NCBI RefSeq assembly: GCF_005405925.1
Contig: NZ_BJHV01000001.1
Coordinates: 8,494,001 to 8,558,000 of the forward strand
Direction: 5' to 3'
Source of the DNA: Streptomyces antimycoticus
GTDB taxonomy: Bacteria; Actinomycetota; Actinomycetes; Streptomycetales; Streptomycetaceae
Length of the DNA: 64,000 bases
The translations under genes were made by a program, and so were the position numbers. Of the stretch, positions 17,700 to 26,667 are shown piece after piece. The notes beneath the pieces were generated by a model. It saw only the letters and a list, made by a program, of their open reading frames with translations. It ran no database searches and was not told where the DNA came from. How positions within the stretch are numbered: the stretch's first letter is position 1; each line of letters begins with the position of its first letter.

Positions 17700-18155
17700 G
17701 TGTCCGCCGCCGCGCCCCCGCCCGCCCTGCCCGTCACCTTCCGGCCGACCAGGACCCGCGCCGTCCTGATGACCGTGGGCATCGCCGTCCTGGTCGTCCT
17801 CACGGTGGTCGCCCTGCTGCTGGAGCGGCTGGGGCCGGGGGAGAAGGCCAGCTTCATCATCACCGGACTGCTGTTCTTCGGGGTGCTGACGCTGCTCAGC
17901 CGCCCCAAGGTGGTGGCCGAGGAGGGCGGTGTGACCGTCGTCAACCTCACCACCAAGCGGCGGCTGGAGTGGGCGGAGGTGCTCCGGGTCAATCTGCGCC
18001 CGGGCGACCCGTGGGTCTATCTGGACCTCGCGGACGGCACCAGCCTGCCCGCGATGGGCATCCAGCCGGGCATCGCCAAGGCGCGGGCCATCAGCGACGC
18101 GCGGGCCCTGCGCGCCCTCGCCGAGCAACACGGCACGGGGCGTGCCGTGGACTGA
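17700..18155 (+). CDS. PH-domain membrane protein
   Basis: This 151-residue protein starts at GTG 17700. Two hydrophobic segments (about residues 22-42 and 50-67, including VLMTVGIAVLVVLTVVALLL) are followed by a short cytosolic beta domain with RLEWAEVLRVNLRPGDPWVY. That pattern fits actinobacterial bacterial-PH proteins (PH_6 type). It follows hisG by about 60 bases and may be co-transcribed. Function is unknown. The same arrangement downstream of hisG is, as far as I recall, normal in Streptomyces. Confidence 0.75.
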   Translation: MSAAAPPPALPVTFRPTRTRAVLMTVGIAVLVVLTVVALLLERLGPGEKASFIITGLLFFGVLTLLSRPKVVAEEGGVTVVNLTTKRRLEWAEVLRVNLRPGDPWVYLDLADGTSLPAMGIQPGIAKARAISDARALRALAEQHGTGRAVD

Positions 18156-18468
18156 GCCACCCGCGGCCCGCCCGGCCCCAGCAGTGCCGAGCTGCCCCTT
18201 TACGCCCGTTTCCGCCCCTTCCGGGCGGTTCCCCCGGAACCTGTCGGCATATTGATCGGCACTCCAACGGCGTGAGGGGCCTGCCCGTCACGCCCCATCC
18301 TTGATTACCCTGTTGCCGGGGCCGAACGGTGCCCCGCCCCGCCTCTCCCTGTGCGCACGCACCCCGTGCGCCCCGGCGGGCTCCCCTGCGACCCGAGGAG
18401 TGACTCCCTCCGCAGATGGACGGATCGTCCTGTAGTACCTGCGCCGCCGCCGACCACAAGGCGGCGGC
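18156..18468. other. Intergenic region with one weak hairpin
   Basis: No credible gene is seen in these 313 bases. GGCGTGA (18269-18275) pairs with TCACGCC (18288-18294) around a 12-base loop and may end the his/PH transcript. A promoter for the downstream CNNM pair must lie here, but no clear -35/-10 pair is recognised. Confidence 0.4.
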
Positions 18469-19842
18469 ATGAGCACCACCCTGTCCCTCCTGCTGCTCTC
18501 CGCGGCACTTGTCCTGATCCTCGCCAACGGCTTCTTCGTGGCCGCCGAGTTCGGCCTGGTCACTGTCGAGCGGCCGGACGCCGAGCGAGCCGCCGACGAG
18601 GGCGACAAGCGCGCCCGTACCGTCGTCGAGGCGCTGCGCGAGCTGTCCTTCCAGCTCTCCGGCACCCAGCTCGGCATCACCATCACCTCGCTGATCGTCG
18701 GCATGCTCGCCGAGCCCGCGCTCGGCCATCTGCTGACCACTCCGCTGGAGGCGGTCGGACTGCCGCACGGCGCCGTCTCCGGTGTCGCCGTCGTCCTCGG
18801 CATGCTGCTGGCCTCCGCGGTCCAGATGGTCATCGGTGAGCTGGTGCCCAAGAACTGGGCGGTCTCCCGGCCGCTGCAGGTCGCCCGCTTCGTCGCGGGC
18901 CCGCAGTACGCCTTCGCCCGCTTCTTCCGGCCCGTGATCGCCCTGCTCAACACCATGGCCAACCGGCTGGTGCGGGCGCTGGGCGTCGAGCCCACCGAGG
19001 AGCTGGCCTCCGCCCGCACCCCCGGTGAGCTGGTCTCGCTGGCCCGCCACTCGGCGCGGGCCGGTGCGATCGAGCAGGACACGGCGGATCTGTTCGTCCG
19101 CACCCTGTCCTTGGGCGAGCTGACCACCCAGCATGTGATGACCCCGCGGGTGCGGGTCAGCGCGCTGCACTCCTCGGCGACCGCCGTGGATGTGCTCAAC
19201 CTCACCCGGGCCACCGGGCTGTCCCGCTTCCCCGTCTACCGCCACCGGCTGGACGAGGTCATCGGGATGGTGCACCTCAAGGACGCCCTCGCGGTCCCCG
19301 CCGGGGACCGGCTGCGGACCTCCGTCAGCCGGATCGCCCAGCCCCCGCTGCTGGTCCCCGAGACGCTGCCGGTCCAGCCGCTGCTGGAGCGGCTGCGAAG
19401 CGAACAGCCGATAGCCGTGGTCGTCGACGAATACGGCGGCACAGCCGGGGTGGTCACCCTGGAGGACATCGTCGAGGAGCTGGTCGGCGAGGTGCGCGAC
19501 GAGCACGACGACGAGGCGTCGGAGACCCCGGACCTGGTGCAGGCCCTCACCGAGGACGGCCGCACCGCCTGGGACGCCGACGGCGGCTGCCGCGTCGACA
19601 CCCTGCGCCGGATCGGCCTCGACGCGCCCGACGGGCCGTACGAGACCGTGGCGGGGCTGGTGGCCGATCTGCTGGCGCGGATCCCCGTCCCCGGTGACAC
19701 CGCCGAGCTGCCCGGCTGGAAGCTGGCGGTCCGGCAGGTCGGCCACCACCGGGCGGAGCTGGTGCGCATCGTCCGTACGAAGCCGGGTACGCCGCTCAAG
19801 GTGACGGCCGGCGCCGTGGCCGGGGAGGGGACCGGACGATGA
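18469..19842 (+). CDS. CNNM/CorC family membrane protein (hemolysin-C-like), paralog 1
   Basis: This 457-residue protein has an N-terminal DUF21/CNNM transmembrane domain (ANGFFVAAEFGLVTV, TSLIVGMLAEPALG). A CBS-domain pair lies at about residues 205-345 (VMTPRVRVSALHSSATAVDV, PIAVVVDEYGGTAGVVTLED). A C-terminal CorC_HlyC domain follows. Homologs are linked to Mg2+ or Co2+ export and cation homeostasis. It is the first of two adjacent paralogs and overlaps the second by 4 bases. The old name hemolysin is misleading. Confidence 0.92.
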   Translation: MSTTLSLLLLSAALVLILANGFFVAAEFGLVTVERPDAERAADEGDKRARTVVEALRELSFQLSGTQLGITITSLIVGMLAEPALGHLLTTPLEAVGLPHGAVSGVAVVLGMLLASAVQMVIGELVPKNWAVSRPLQVARFVAGPQYAFARFFRPVIALLNTMANRLVRALGVEPTEELASARTPGELVSLARHSARAGAIEQDTADLFVRTLSLGELTTQHVMTPRVRVSALHSSATAVDVLNLTRATGLSRFPVYRHRLDEVIGMVHLKDALAVPAGDRLRTSVSRIAQPPLLVPETLPVQPLLERLRSEQPIAVVVDEYGGTAGVVTLEDIVEELVGEVRDEHDDEASETPDLVQALTEDGRTAWDADGGCRVDTLRRIGLDAPDGPYETVAGLVADLLARIPVPGDTAELPGWKLAVRQVGHHRAELVRIVRTKPGTPLKVTAGAVAGEGTGR

Positions 19843-20948
19843 GTGTCGTACAGCTTCTCTTCGCCGCCCTGCTGGTCCTGGCCAACGGCTTCTTCGTGGG
19901 CGCCGAGTTCGCCCTGGTCTCGGTGCGCCGCAGCCAGATCGAACCGCGCGCGGCCGAGGGCTCCGGGCGCGCCCGTACGGTCCTGACCGGCCTGGAGAAC
20001 CTGCCGCAGATGATGGCCGCCGCGCAGTTCGGCATCACCATCTGCTCGCTGACGCTCGGCGCGGTCGCCGAGCCGACCGTCGCCCAGCTGCTGGAGCCGG
20101 TCTTCCACACCGTCCATCTGCCCGAGCAGCTGGTGCACCCCCTCGGCTACGCCATCGCGCTCGCCGTGGTCGTCTGCCTCCATCTGCTCATCGGCGAGAT
20201 GGTGCCGAAGAACCTGGCCATGGCGGCACCGGCCAAGACCGCGCTGTGGCTCGGCCCCGGGCTGGTCGGCTTCGCACGGCTGTGCCGGCCGGTCACCGCG
20301 CTGCTGGGGGCGTGCGCCCGGCTGGTACTGCGGCTGTTCCGGGTGGAGCCCAAGGACGAGGTCGAGGCCGTCTTCACCAGTGAGCAGCTGACCCATCTGG
20401 TCGAGGACTCCCGGCAGGCCGGGCTGCTCGACCCCGGTGAGCACGAGCGGCTCGCGGACGCCCTGGAGCTGGGCAGCCGCCCGATCACCGACGTCCTCCT
20501 GGACCCGGCCGGTCTGGTCACCGTCGACCCTTCGGTCACCCCCCGGGAGATCGAGGAGCTGACCGTGCGCACCGGCTACTCGCGCTTTCCGGTGCGCGGC
20601 CCCGGCGGCGCCTTCATGGGCTATCTGCATGTGAAGGACGTCCTGGAGCTGGAGTTCCCGGAGCGGGCGGTGCCGCAGCGGGTCTGGCATCCGATCGAGA
20701 CGCTCCGGGCGGAGCTGCCGCTGGACGACGCCCTGACCGCGATGCGCCGGGCTGCCTCCCATCTGGCGGCGGTCGCCGATGGCTCCGGCACGGTGCTGGG
20801 GCTGGTGGCCCTGGAGGACGTCCTGGAGAAGCTGGTGGGCGAGGTCCATGACCCCGCGCACCGCGGTGGGGCCCGGGACCGGGTGGCCGAGCCCAGGGGC
20901 GAGGCGGCGGCCTCCCTCTCCAAGGAGGAGCGGGCGATGGTCGGCTGA
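19839..20948 (+). CDS. CNNM/CorC family membrane protein, paralog 2
   Basis: This 369-residue protein has the same CNNM domain (ANGFFVGAEFALVSV, GITICSLTLGAVAEPTV) and CBS pair (PITDVLLDPAGLVTVDPSV, GTVLGLVALEDVLEKLVGEV). It lacks the full C-terminal CorC_HlyC domain, so it is about 90 residues shorter than its neighbour. ATG 19839 overlaps the upstream stop (ATGA), so the two are translationally coupled and may act as a heteromer. Cation transport role is inferred from the family. Confidence 0.92.
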   Translation: MSVVQLLFAALLVLANGFFVGAEFALVSVRRSQIEPRAAEGSGRARTVLTGLENLPQMMAAAQFGITICSLTLGAVAEPTVAQLLEPVFHTVHLPEQLVHPLGYAIALAVVVCLHLLIGEMVPKNLAMAAPAKTALWLGPGLVGFARLCRPVTALLGACARLVLRLFRVEPKDEVEAVFTSEQLTHLVEDSRQAGLLDPGEHERLADALELGSRPITDVLLDPAGLVTVDPSVTPREIEELTVRTGYSRFPVRGPGGAFMGYLHVKDVLELEFPERAVPQRVWHPIETLRAELPLDDALTAMRRAASHLAAVADGSGTVLGLVALEDVLEKLVGEVHDPAHRGGARDRVAEPRGEAAASLSKEERAMVG

Positions 20949-21047
20949 CCGCGGTCGCGCCTGCGGCGGGCCTTCCCCTACCCGCATGACGTCAGCCCCT
21001 CCAGGGAGCACCTCCAGCGGTAGCTGGGGGAGATCGAGGAGCGGGGG

Positions 21048-21093
21048 CCGGGGCGGAGCCCCGGTTGTGGGAAGGGCGGATAGGGGGAAAAGC
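21048..21093. repeat. Interspersed G/C hairpin element, copy 3
   Basis: CCGGGGC-GGA-GCCCCGG (21048-21064) is followed by a GTGGGAAGGGCGGATAGGGG-type tail, matching the elements at 11418 and 12306. It lies between two convergent genes, a site that suits a bidirectional terminator. Confidence 0.55.
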
Positions 21094-21107
21094 CCGCCGC
21101 GGGCGCG

Positions 21108-22997
21108 CTACCCCAGGGGCGGGTCCTGGGGGTCGCGGTACATGGGACCGCGACCGGACAGGACCTCCCCGTACGCCTGCATCAGATCCGGCAGCCGCAA
21201 CGTGGCGAGGTCATCGCGCGTCGGAGTGCCACTCCACCCGGAGAGCCGCAAATCCCGGTAGGCACAGCTCTTCTCGTACAGCGTGCGAAGGAACCGCCCG
21301 TTCCCCAGCTCGTCGATCCAGCTCTGGTCCACCACATGGCCGCTGATGCTGCGCAGCTCCTCCACGGCCTCCTCGTCCCACACATCCCCGTTCTCCGCCG
21401 CCAGCACCTCACCGATGCGGGTGAGCTCCAGTGGGCGGTAGCTGGGGAAGTCGACGCGGGTGGTGAAGCGGGAGCCGAGGCCGGGGTTGGCGGCCAGCAG
21501 CCGGTCCATGCCCTCGGGGTAGCCGGCGAGGATCACCACGAGCCGGTCGCGGTTGTCCTCGGCGCGCTTGAGCAGCACCTGAAGCGCCTCGTCGCCGTAT
21601 GCGTCGCCCTTGCTGTAGCCCGAGTTGGACAGGGAGTACGCCTCGTCGACGAAGAGCACTCCGCCGAGCGCCGAGTCGATCAGCTCATTGGCCTTCACCG
21701 CCGTCTGGCCCAGGTACTCGCCGACCAGATCGGCGCGCCCGGCCTCCACCAGATGGTCGCCGCCGAGCAGCCCGAGGGCGTAGAAGACCCGGCCGAGGAT
21801 GCGGGCCACGGTGGTCTTGCCGGTGCCCGAGGGGCCGGAGAAGACGAAGTGCCGCTTGGGCGGCTGGACCGGCAGGCCCTGCCCGGCACGCAGCCGCGCC
21901 ATGTGGAGCTGCGCCGACAGCGCCCGCACCTGCCGCTTGACCGGCTCCAGGCCGACCATGCGCTCCAGCTCCTGCAGCGCGCTCTCCAGCAGCACCGGAT
22001 CCGAGGGGCCGGGCTGGGACGGCAGACCGGCCCGCGCGCGGGTGCCGCCCGCGCCCACCACGGCCGGGCCCATCAGCGGCGGGCCCTCGGGCCCCTCGGC
22101 CGCGGCCCGCGGATCGCGGCCGTCGGCGGGCAGCGTATCGGCGGGGTCGGTGGTGGTGTCCCGGCCGTCCGTGGCGTCCTGGCCACCGGCCCCGGCCAGT
22201 GAGACGGCGGCCAGATCCGCGGGCTCGTCCAGCCCGTCGGACTCGGCTATCGCCGCGAGCCGCGCCGAGGTGTCCATGAAGGTGGAGTCGATGCGGTGCA
22301 CGGCGCGGTAGAGGGGGAGCGCGGCGGCGCTGCGCCCGGTGCCCTCATGTGCGCGGGCGAGCCAGTAGCGCAGCTCCTTGCGCTGGGGCTGTTCGCTGCG
22401 ACAGCGCATTAAGGCGGCGGCGAGCAGCGGTTCGGCCTGGCTGTACATCTCCAGCCGGACCCGCGCCATCCCGGCGAACAGACCCGCCTCGATACCGAGG
22501 AACGGATCGTCCAGCAGCGGCTCGGTGTGGCGCACCAGCTGCTCCCAGTCCTTGACCAGATAGGCGCGGCAGGCGTGCAGAAAGCGGGCCTGCGGATCGG
22601 CCTCCACCGGCGGGCAGCCGGCCAGCGCCCGGTCCAGCTCGGGCACATGGCGGCCGTCGAGCCAGTGCGAGGCGTGGGCCAGCAGCAGGTCCCGGCTGGT
22701 CTCCAGCACCGGCTGGACCCACCAGCCCAGCCAGTACCAGGAGTTGAGGGTGCGGCGGTGGCGGGCGCGCTGCTCGCCGAAGCGGTCGCGGTGCCGGTAC
22801 ATCCGCAGCAGCGCGGCCGCGGTGTCGGCCCGCAGCGCGTGCAGTCCGAGCCAGGCGTCGGCCATTCCGGGATCGTGCCGCGTGGCGGCCCGGAACTCCT
22901 CCTCGGCCTGCGCGTACGCGCCCATCGTGTAGGCGTCGACGGCCCGCAGCCAGGCGAGGTCGGCCGGGGCGTGCGAACCTTGCGTGCCGAAATCCAT
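21108..22997 (-). CDS. AAA+ ATPase of the CbxX/CfqX (EccA-like) family
   Basis: This 629-residue protein has a helical, TPR-like N-terminal half (about residues 1-290), a low-complexity linker rich in Ala, Gly and Asp, and a C-terminal AAA+ domain. Walker A GPSGTGKTTVARILG is near residue 386 and Walker B VLFVDEAYSL near 442. These are arranged as in EccA of type VII secretion and in CbxX rubisco activases. No EccB-E, EsxA/B or rubisco genes are in the window, so its partner is unknown. Start chosen at the ATG with complement 22995-22997, after GGGGGAC; the frame is open to 23156 but lacks a ribosome site there. Confidence 0.85.
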   Translation of the reverse strand: MDFGTQGSHAPADLAWLRAVDAYTMGAYAQAEEEFRAATRHDPGMADAWLGLHALRADTAAALLRMYRHRDRFGEQRARHRRTLNSWYWLGWWVQPVLETSRDLLLAHASHWLDGRHVPELDRALAGCPPVEADPQARFLHACRAYLVKDWEQLVRHTEPLLDDPFLGIEAGLFAGMARVRLEMYSQAEPLLAAALMRCRSEQPQRKELRYWLARAHEGTGRSAAALPLYRAVHRIDSTFMDTSARLAAIAESDGLDEPADLAAVSLAGAGGQDATDGRDTTTDPADTLPADGRDPRAAAEGPEGPPLMGPAVVGAGGTRARAGLPSQPGPSDPVLLESALQELERMVGLEPVKRQVRALSAQLHMARLRAGQGLPVQPPKRHFVFSGPSGTGKTTVARILGRVFYALGLLGGDHLVEAGRADLVGEYLGQTAVKANELIDSALGGVLFVDEAYSLSNSGYSKGDAYGDEALQVLLKRAEDNRDRLVVILAGYPEGMDRLLAANPGLGSRFTTRVDFPSYRPLELTRIGEVLAAENGDVWDEEAVEELRSISGHVVDQSWIDELGNGRFLRTLYEKSCAYRDLRLSGWSGTPTRDDLATLRLPDLMQAYGEVLSGRGPMYRDPQDPPLG

Positions 22998-23231
22998 CAC
23001 GTCCCCCACAACCCCAGCCCCCGTGGATGCCGCAGGGGCGAATGCCCCTTTCGCATCGTACCTGCGCAGCCCGCATGGGCCGAGGGTGCCGCACTGTTGT
23101 TCGTCGCAATCACACAAGGTCGGGTAGGTGTGCGCGGGGGCGTGTAAGGGGCGCACAGGGCCTGGGGCGGATCGTCACCCAGGGTGAGGGAGCGGCGGCG
23201 CAAAGCAGTGGAAAACCGGCGCCAGACAGGA

Positions 23232-23269
23232 CGAAGCCCCCGATCACGGGGGAACAATCGGGGGCTTCG
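23232..23269. terminator. Strong hairpin, 13-bp perfect stem
   Basis: CGAAGCCCCCGAT pairs perfectly with ATCGGGGGCTTCG across a 12-base loop. It sits in the 399-base gap (22998-23396) between two minus-strand genes. It could terminate transcription from either side or be the 3' end of a small RNA. No open frame in the gap is convincing. Confidence 0.6.
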
Positions 23270-23279
23270 CGTTGTGGGA

Positions 23280-23295
23280 CGACTCGTACGAGTCG
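23280..23295. promoter_or_regulatory. Perfect 16-bp palindrome
   Basis: CGACTCGTACGAGTCG is fully self-complementary with no spacer, ten bases after the 13-bp hairpin. Such a site could bind a dimeric regulator or form part of the hairpin transcript. Its position about 280 bases upstream of the AAA ATPase start on that strand is compatible with a promoter role. Nothing else supports a function. Confidence 0.35.
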
Positions 23296-23396
23296 CACAT
23301 TGAGAACGTAAGACCTGTATGGGCCCCAGGTCAAGCCGAGTTGGGGTACGCGTCATGCGCCGGGTGCGGGCGTCGGACCCGGTCGGAAGCACCGGT

Positions 23397-24026
23397 TCAC
23401 GCTGTGTGAGGCCAGGGGGCGTTTCCGTCGTTCGCCGCAGGTCCCGGTAGCACCTCATACCCCTCCTTTCGCTGCAGAACCAGCGTTCCGGCGTACGGGC
23501 GGGAGGGGTCGGCGGCGAAATGCGCACGCTCGGCGGGCAGCCATCCGTCCCAGAATGCGGACAGCTCCGGGCCGTCCCGCAGCTGTCCGCGCCGCCAGGA
23601 GTCCCGCTCCGGCAGATCCATCCACAACAGCCGTGCCAGCCGCGGGCGCACCGCCCGGCGGCCGCTGCCCACGCCCTCCAGCAGCACGACCGGCGCGGGA
23701 TCCAGCCGCCGCCGGGTGGTGGCGAAGCGGCGCTCCACCCAGTCGTACGGGGCGTAGCGCGCGGCCGTGCCCCGGGCCAGCGGGGCGAGGACCTCGCTCC
23801 GCAGCCGCCCGGCCCAGCCGAAGAGTTCCTCATGGGTGGCGAAGTCGTCCGTGTGCAGGACGGGGGCACCGCCGAGCGCCTCGGCGAGCCGCCCGGCGAA
23901 GGTGGTCTTCCCGGAGCCGGCGTGACCGTCGACCGCGACCAGCCGGACCGGCCCGCAGGACGGCGGCAGCGCACGCAGGCGCCGCGCCAGCGCGTCCAGG
24001 CCGCCAACCGGTGGGTATGTTCGCAT
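23397..24026 (-). CDS. Uridine kinase-like P-loop protein
   Basis: This 209-residue protein has a Walker A motif VAVDGHAGSGKTTFAGRLAE near residues 29-48 and TDDF after the second strand, as in uridine kinase/phosphoribulokinase-type NTPases. VVLLEGVGSGRRAVRPRL is the family segment before the lid. The phosphate acceptor is not known; many actinobacterial copies are annotated only as uridine kinase family. Start chosen at the ATG with complement 24024-24026; the frame is open beyond but would cross an inverted repeat. It is divergent from the C39 peptidase gene. Confidence 0.82.
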   Translation of the reverse strand: MRTYPPVGGLDALARRLRALPPSCGPVRLVAVDGHAGSGKTTFAGRLAEALGGAPVLHTDDFATHEELFGWAGRLRSEVLAPLARGTAARYAPYDWVERRFATTRRRLDPAPVVLLEGVGSGRRAVRPRLARLLWMDLPERDSWRRGQLRDGPELSAFWDGWLPAERAHFAADPSRPYAGTLVLQRKEGYEVLPGPAANDGNAPWPHTA

Positions 24027-24060
24027 CGGGGACCACCATACGGCCCTTCCGGCTCGTTCA

Positions 24061-24090
24061 CTCCATTGGTTCACACCAATATTGATGGAG
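24061..24090. promoter_or_regulatory. Nested inverted repeats in divergent promoter
   Basis: ATTGGT-TCAC-ACCAAT (24065-24080) lies inside an outer pair CTCCAT (24061-24066) and ATGGAG (24085-24090). The site is 35 bases from the kinase start and about 110 from the peptidase start. It is a candidate operator; the regulator is unknown. Confidence 0.35.
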
Positions 24091-24198
24091 CGGGTACCGG
24101 GGGAATCACTGGCCTGAGACCACTCGCAGCGGCCATAGTTGTGCGACTGTCGCGCACGCGCCGCCCACTGGACTGGACGACGACTGGGGGAACCCCGC

Positions 24199-25620
24199 AT
24201 GACCAGATCTGGATCCACGCCTCGCCGCTCCGTGCTCGCCGCCGCCCTCGGCGTCGCGGGCGCCGCCGCCGTCACCACGACAGCCGCGGCCGCCGGGACG
24301 GCCCGTCCGGCCGCCGCCGCGACACCGAGCTCGGGGACCCCCGGGGCCGCCGCGGCCCCGGCGGGCTCGAAGGCCGCCCGGGTCGCGGAGTACCACGGCT
24401 GGAGCGGCCAAGCCGACTGGCTGGCCGGTGCCGCCAAGGGCGTCCGCGCCGAGGCCGGCGCCCGCCCCGGCATCGTGATCTCCCGCCCGCTGGGCAGCGT
24501 GGACTACACCGATCCGCACACCGGCACCAAGGCCGCCTGGGAGTACGCCACCTGGACCTCCCCGGTGCGCACGCTCTCCGTGCCCGCGACCGAGGCCATC
24601 GTCTCCTGGAACGCCCGCACCCCCGACGGTACCTGGATCCAGATCGAGCTCAAGGGCACCTACAGCGACGGTTCCGCGACCCCCTGGTATGTGATGGGCC
24701 GCTGGGCCTCCGACGACGGCGCCTCCTCCATCCGGCGCACCTCGGTGGACGACCAGAGCGACGACAAGAGCTCGGTGTGGACCGACACCTTCTCCATCGA
24801 CGACCCGGCGAGCGGGCTGCGGCTGGCGAAGTACCAGGTGCGGCTCACCCTCTACCGCAAGCCCGGCTCCAAGCTCACCCCCACGGTGTGGCGGGTCGGC
24901 GCGATGGGCTCGGACGTCCCCGACCGATTCGAGGTGCCCGCCTCCACGCCGAGCCTGCCCAAGGGACGCGAACTGGGCGTACCGCGCTACTCGCAGGAGA
25001 TCCACAAGGGCCAGTACCCGGAGTACGACAACGGCGGCGAGGCATGGTGCAGCCCCACCTCCTCGCAGATGATCATCGAGTACTGGGGCCGTAAGCCCTC
25101 CGCCGCGGACCTGTCCTGGGTCAACCCGGACTACGCCGATCCGCAGGTCTGCCACGCCGCCCGGGCCACCTTCGACTACCAGTACAACGGCTGCGGCAAC
25201 TGGCCGTTCAACGCCGCCTACGCCGCCACCTACCGCGATCTGCAGGGCGTGGTCACCCGGCTCGGCTCGCTGGCCGACGCCGAGAAGCTGATCGACGCCG
25301 GCATTCCGGTGATCACCTCGCAGTCCTTCCTCAAGACCGAGCTGGACGGCGCGGGATACGGCACCTCGGGCCATCTGATGACCGTCATCGGCTTCACGGC
25401 GGACGGCGACGTCATCGCCAACGACCCGGCCTCGCCCAGCAACGACGCGGTCCGCCACATCTACAAGCGGCGCCAGTGGGAAAATATCTGGCTGCGGACC
25501 AAGCGGTACGACGCGAACGGCAAGGTGGTCTCGGGCACCGGAGGCGTCTGCTACCTCTACTTCCCGGCCAAGCCCAGCTCCGCCCAGCGCCGGGTGCTGG
25601 GCGAACTCGGCATCCGCTGA
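24199..25620 (+). CDS. Secreted C39-like peptidase (Tat signal)
   Basis: This 473-residue protein starts at ATG 24199. A twin-arginine signal (TPRRSVLAAALGVAGAAAV) spans residues 7-25, followed by an Ala/Pro-rich stretch to about residue 60. The C-terminal half is a papain-like C39_2 domain: nucleophile Cys at about 284 in GGEAWCSPTSSQM, His at about 392 in SGHLMTVIGF and the Asn-Asp in VIANDPAS. The middle part is a beta-rich domain. The protein probably acts outside the cell after folded export; the substrate is unknown. It is the last gene before the biosynthetic cluster. Confidence 0.88.
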   Translation: MTRSGSTPRRSVLAAALGVAGAAAVTTTAAAAGTARPAAAATPSSGTPGAAAAPAGSKAARVAEYHGWSGQADWLAGAAKGVRAEAGARPGIVISRPLGSVDYTDPHTGTKAAWEYATWTSPVRTLSVPATEAIVSWNARTPDGTWIQIELKGTYSDGSATPWYVMGRWASDDGASSIRRTSVDDQSDDKSSVWTDTFSIDDPASGLRLAKYQVRLTLYRKPGSKLTPTVWRVGAMGSDVPDRFEVPASTPSLPKGRELGVPRYSQEIHKGQYPEYDNGGEAWCSPTSSQMIIEYWGRKPSAADLSWVNPDYADPQVCHAARATFDYQYNGCGNWPFNAAYAATYRDLQGVVTRLGSLADAEKLIDAGIPVITSQSFLKTELDGAGYGTSGHLMTVIGFTADGDVIANDPASPSNDAVRHIYKRRQWENIWLRTKRYDANGKVVSGTGGVCYLYFPAKPSSAQRRVLGELGIR

Positions 25621-25677
25621 GCGGGTGCCCGCCGAAGGGGACGCGTGCCGCCCGCTGCCGGGCGGCGCGTGATCCAC

Positions 25678-26667
25678 TCACCGCATCAGGGCGGCCTTCC
25701 TCTTCAGCGGTTCCCACCAGGCGCGGTTGTCCCCGTACCACCGCACCGTCGCGGCCAGACCGTCCGCGAACGAGATCCGCGGCTCGTACCCCAGCTCCTT
25801 GCGGATCTTGCTGATGTCCAGGGAGTAGCGCAGGTCGTGGCCCTTGCGGTCCGCGACGTGCTCGACCATGTCCCAGCCCTGACCGGTGGCCTCGAGAAGC
25901 ATGCTGGTGAGCTCCTTGTTGGACACCTCGGCGCCGCCGCCTATGTGGTAGACCTCGCCCGCCCGGCCCCGGTCCAGCGCCAGCGCGATGCCGCGGCAGT
26001 GGTCGGACACATGCAACCAGTCCCGGACATGGGAGCCGTCCCCGTACAGCGGGACCTTCCTGCCGTCCATCAAGTGGGTGATGAACAGCGGGATCATCTT
26101 CTCCGGGAAGTGGTACCAGCCGTAGTTGTTGGAGCAGCGGGTGACCACCACATCCAGGCCGTGGGTGCGGTGGTAGGACAGGGCCAGCAGATCCGAACCG
26201 GCCTTGGAGGCGGCGTAGGGCGAGTTGGGGGCCGGCGGGCAGTCCTCGGTCCATGATCCATCGGTGATGGAGCCGTACACCTCGTCCGTGGACACGTTCA
26301 GGAACCGGCGCACCCGGTGCTTGCGCGCCGCGTCCAGGAGGACGTGGGTGCCCAGCACATTGGTGGTGACGAACGGACCCGAGCGCACGATGGAACGATC
26401 CACATGGGTCTCGGCGGCGAAGTGCACCACCGCGTCATGACCGGCCATGGCCCGGTCGACGGCCTCGGCGTCGCAGATGTCGCCCTGGACGAAGCGATAG
26501 CCGGGGTGGCCGGCCACGGGGGCGAGATTGGCGAGGTTCCCCGCGTAGGTGAGCTTGTCGAACACGGTCACCGAGGCGCCCCCGGAGACCGCCGGCTCCT
26601 CCGCGAGCAGGGCCCGTACGAACTGGGAACCGATGAAGCCGGCGCCCCCGGTGACGAATATCCTCAT
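25678..26667 (-). CDS. rmlB: dTDP-glucose 4,6-dehydratase
   Basis: This 329-residue extended SDR has TGGAGFIGSQFVRALL, the VSTDEVYGS segment with the catalytic Asp-Glu pair, and YAASK (YxxxK). It makes dTDP-4-keto-6-deoxyglucose, the common precursor of deoxysugars. The substrate loop reads RCSNNYGWYHFPEKMIPL rather than the usual NNYGPYQFPEK; the difference is conservative. It overlaps the upstream regulator by 4 bases (ATGA). RmlA is 34 kb away at the other end of the cluster, and a sugar reductase-like SDR and GT1 are at 53033-55227. Confidence 0.95.
   Translation of the reverse strand: MRIFVTGGAGFIGSQFVRALLAEEPAVSGGASVTVFDKLTYAGNLANLAPVAGHPGYRFVQGDICDAEAVDRAMAGHDAVVHFAAETHVDRSIVRSGPFVTTNVLGTHVLLDAARKHRVRRFLNVSTDEVYGSITDGSWTEDCPPAPNSPYAASKAGSDLLALSYHRTHGLDVVVTRCSNNYGWYHFPEKMIPLFITHLMDGRKVPLYGDGSHVRDWLHVSDHCRGIALALDRGRAGEVYHIGGGAEVSNKELTSMLLEATGQGWDMVEHVADRKGHDLRYSLDISKIRKELGYEPRISFADGLAATVRWYGDNRAWWEPLKRKAALMR

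Noticed and set aside
23157..23396. tRNA gene in the gap upstream of the AAA ATPase
   Set aside because: The strong stem and palindrome drew attention, but there is no cloverleaf, no T-loop sequence and no anticodon arm.
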